A DNA stretch of 64,000 bases. Origin: Rhodothermales bacterium. GTDB lineage: Bacteria > Bacteroidota > Rhodothermia > Rhodothermales > JANQRZ01. The stretch spans positions 62,001-126,000 of the forward strand of contig JBDUXZ010000002.1 of NCBI GenBank assembly GCA_039944855.1, read 5' to 3'. Positions 63,121 through 64,000 of this stretch are shown here, piece after piece. Position numbers and translations under genes: made by a program. The notes beneath the pieces were generated by a model. That model ran no database searches and was not told the DNA's origin. It saw only the letters and a list, made by a program, of their open reading frames with translations. The stretch's first letter is position 1. Each line of letters starts with the position of its first letter.

Positions 63121-64000
63121 CTACATCTGTTCCGGCGCGGAGATCCCGAGCGCCGCGAGGCCGTTGCCGAGGACGGTCCGCGTGGCGCGGGCGAGGGCGA
63201 GCCGCGCCGCCGCGAGCGCCGGCTCCTCGCCGACGATGTGGCAGTCGCGGTAGAACTGGTTGAACGCCGTCGCCACGTCGCGGAGGTAGGTCGCCAGCCG
63301 GTGCGGCTCCATCGCCTCCGCCGCCGACGCGATCTGCTCGGGCAGGCGGAGCAGCTCTTTCATCAGCGCCGTCTCGCTCTCGTGACTCAGCAGCTCCCAC
63401 TCCGGGCTGTCCGTCACCTCGACGCCGACCTCCTCCGCCTTCCGCTCAATCGAGCAGATACGGGCGTGAGCGTACTGGAGGTAAAAGACCGGGTTCTTCT
63501 CGCCCGCCTCCTTCGCGAGGTCGAGATCGAAGTTGAGGTGCGTGCCGGGGCTGAGCATGAGGAAGAAGAACCGCACCACGTCCGGGCCGACCTCGTCCAC
63601 GAGGTCGTCGAGCGTGACGAAGTTGGCCTTGCGCGTGCTCATCTTCACCGGCTCGCCGCCGCGCACGAGCGTCACGAACTGGTAGATCAGCACGTCGATC
63701 TTCGACGCGTCGCCGCCGAGCGCTTCGACGCCGCGCACCACGTCGGGGTACGTCGCGATGTGGTCGGCGCCGAAGACGTCGACGATCCGGTCGAAGCCGC
63801 GATTCAGCTTGTCGAGGTGGTAGGCGATGTCGGGCAGGCGGTACGTCGGCTCGCCGGAGGACTTGACGAGCACCTCGTCCTTCTCCTCTTCCTCCCCGCT
63901 CTCCTTCGTCGTGACGGTCTTGCCGAGCCGGCCGGTCCTGAACCACACGGCACCGTCTTTGTCGTAGGCGAGGTCCTGCTCGCGCAGTCCGTCCACGACG
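63121..64000 (-). CDS. argS: Arginyl-tRNA synthetase, C-terminal part (5' end outside window)
   Basis: About 293 codons are open to the window edge; the internal ATG at 63996 is not the true start. G-A-D-H-I-A-T-Y-P-D-V and V-K-M-S-T-R-K-A-N-F-V-T-L-D-D-L are the class I KMSKS region of ArgS. H-A-R-I-C-S-I begins the helical DALR anticodon-binding domain, which ends normally in I-S-A-P-E-Q-M. It charges tRNA-Arg. The N-terminal HIGH-containing part lies beyond position 64000. Confidence 0.95.
   Translation of the reverse strand, partial: VVDGLREQDLAYDKDGAVWFRTGRLGKTVTTKESGEEEEKDEVLVKSSGEPTYRLPDIAYHLDKLNRGFDRIVDVFGADHIATYPDVVRGVEALGGDASKIDVLIYQFVTLVRGGEPVKMSTRKANFVTLDDLVDEVGPDVVRFFFLMLSPGTHLNFDLDLAKEAGEKNPVFYLQYAHARICSIERKAEEVGVEVTDSPEWELLSHESETALMKELLRLPEQIASAAEAMEPHRLATYLRDVATAFNQFYRDCHIVGEEPALAAARLALARATRTVLGNGLAALGISAPEQM

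Overview
The window is about 64 kb of high-GC bacterial chromosome. Several signs point to a Rhodothermota/Bacteroidota-type organism (Rhodothermales-like). Three secreted proteins end in a type IX secretion (T9SS) sorting domain. Two sites match the Bacteroidota -33/-7 promoter (TTG, about 20 bp, TAnnTTTG). Shine-Dalgarno sequences are mostly absent, and GTG/TTG starts are common. The lineage is inferred from these signs and not proven. No rRNA, CRISPR array, phage or intact insertion sequence was seen.

Layout. Positions 1-7.8 kb hold housekeeping genes: a rhomboid pair (one lacking the catalytic residues), an LpxH-like phosphoesterase, a PBP1A, a four-helix-bundle protein, an SbcD-like nuclease and IspE. 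Positions 7.9-19.4 kb are a surface polysaccharide locus: SLBB export protein, Wzz-like, Wzy-like and Wzx-like proteins, two methyltransferases and two glycosyltransferases. Its GC is visibly lower and it contains two gene-poor stretches that look eroded. Positions 19.4-24.8 kb carry dut, a POT peptide transporter, meaB and aspS. Positions 25-32.3 kb are three consecutive minus-strand genes for T9SS-exported proteins: a subtilisin, a BNR/VPS10-like propeller and a choice-of-anchor-B-like protein. tRNA-Lys and tRNA-Leu follow, with a strong terminator, then a tetraheme cytochrome c.

Positions 34.4-43.8 kb are the most unusual part. A 1326-residue minus-strand protein joins an alpha/beta hydrolase, an uninterrupted run of 31 glutamines and a C-terminal CHAT (caspase-like) protease domain. 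Next to it is a plus-strand lipid cassette: a ketoacyl synthase, a fused fatty acyl-AMP ligase/carrier protein/LpxL-like acyltransferase, and a TesB thioesterase.

Positions 43.8-46 kb hold queF, queC and queE for queuosine precursor synthesis. This QueC lacks its four zinc cysteines and this QueE has unusual cysteine spacing. The rest carries an enoyl reductase-like MDR protein, an acyl-CoA dehydrogenase, a second PBP1A, two lipoproteins flanking an outer-membrane barrel, two divergent LuxR regulators, a GH113-like lipoprotein, a VWA protein, a GNAT, an adhesin-like lipoprotein, ftsX, pheA and the 3' part of argS. Several dispersed palindromic repeats sit between genes.
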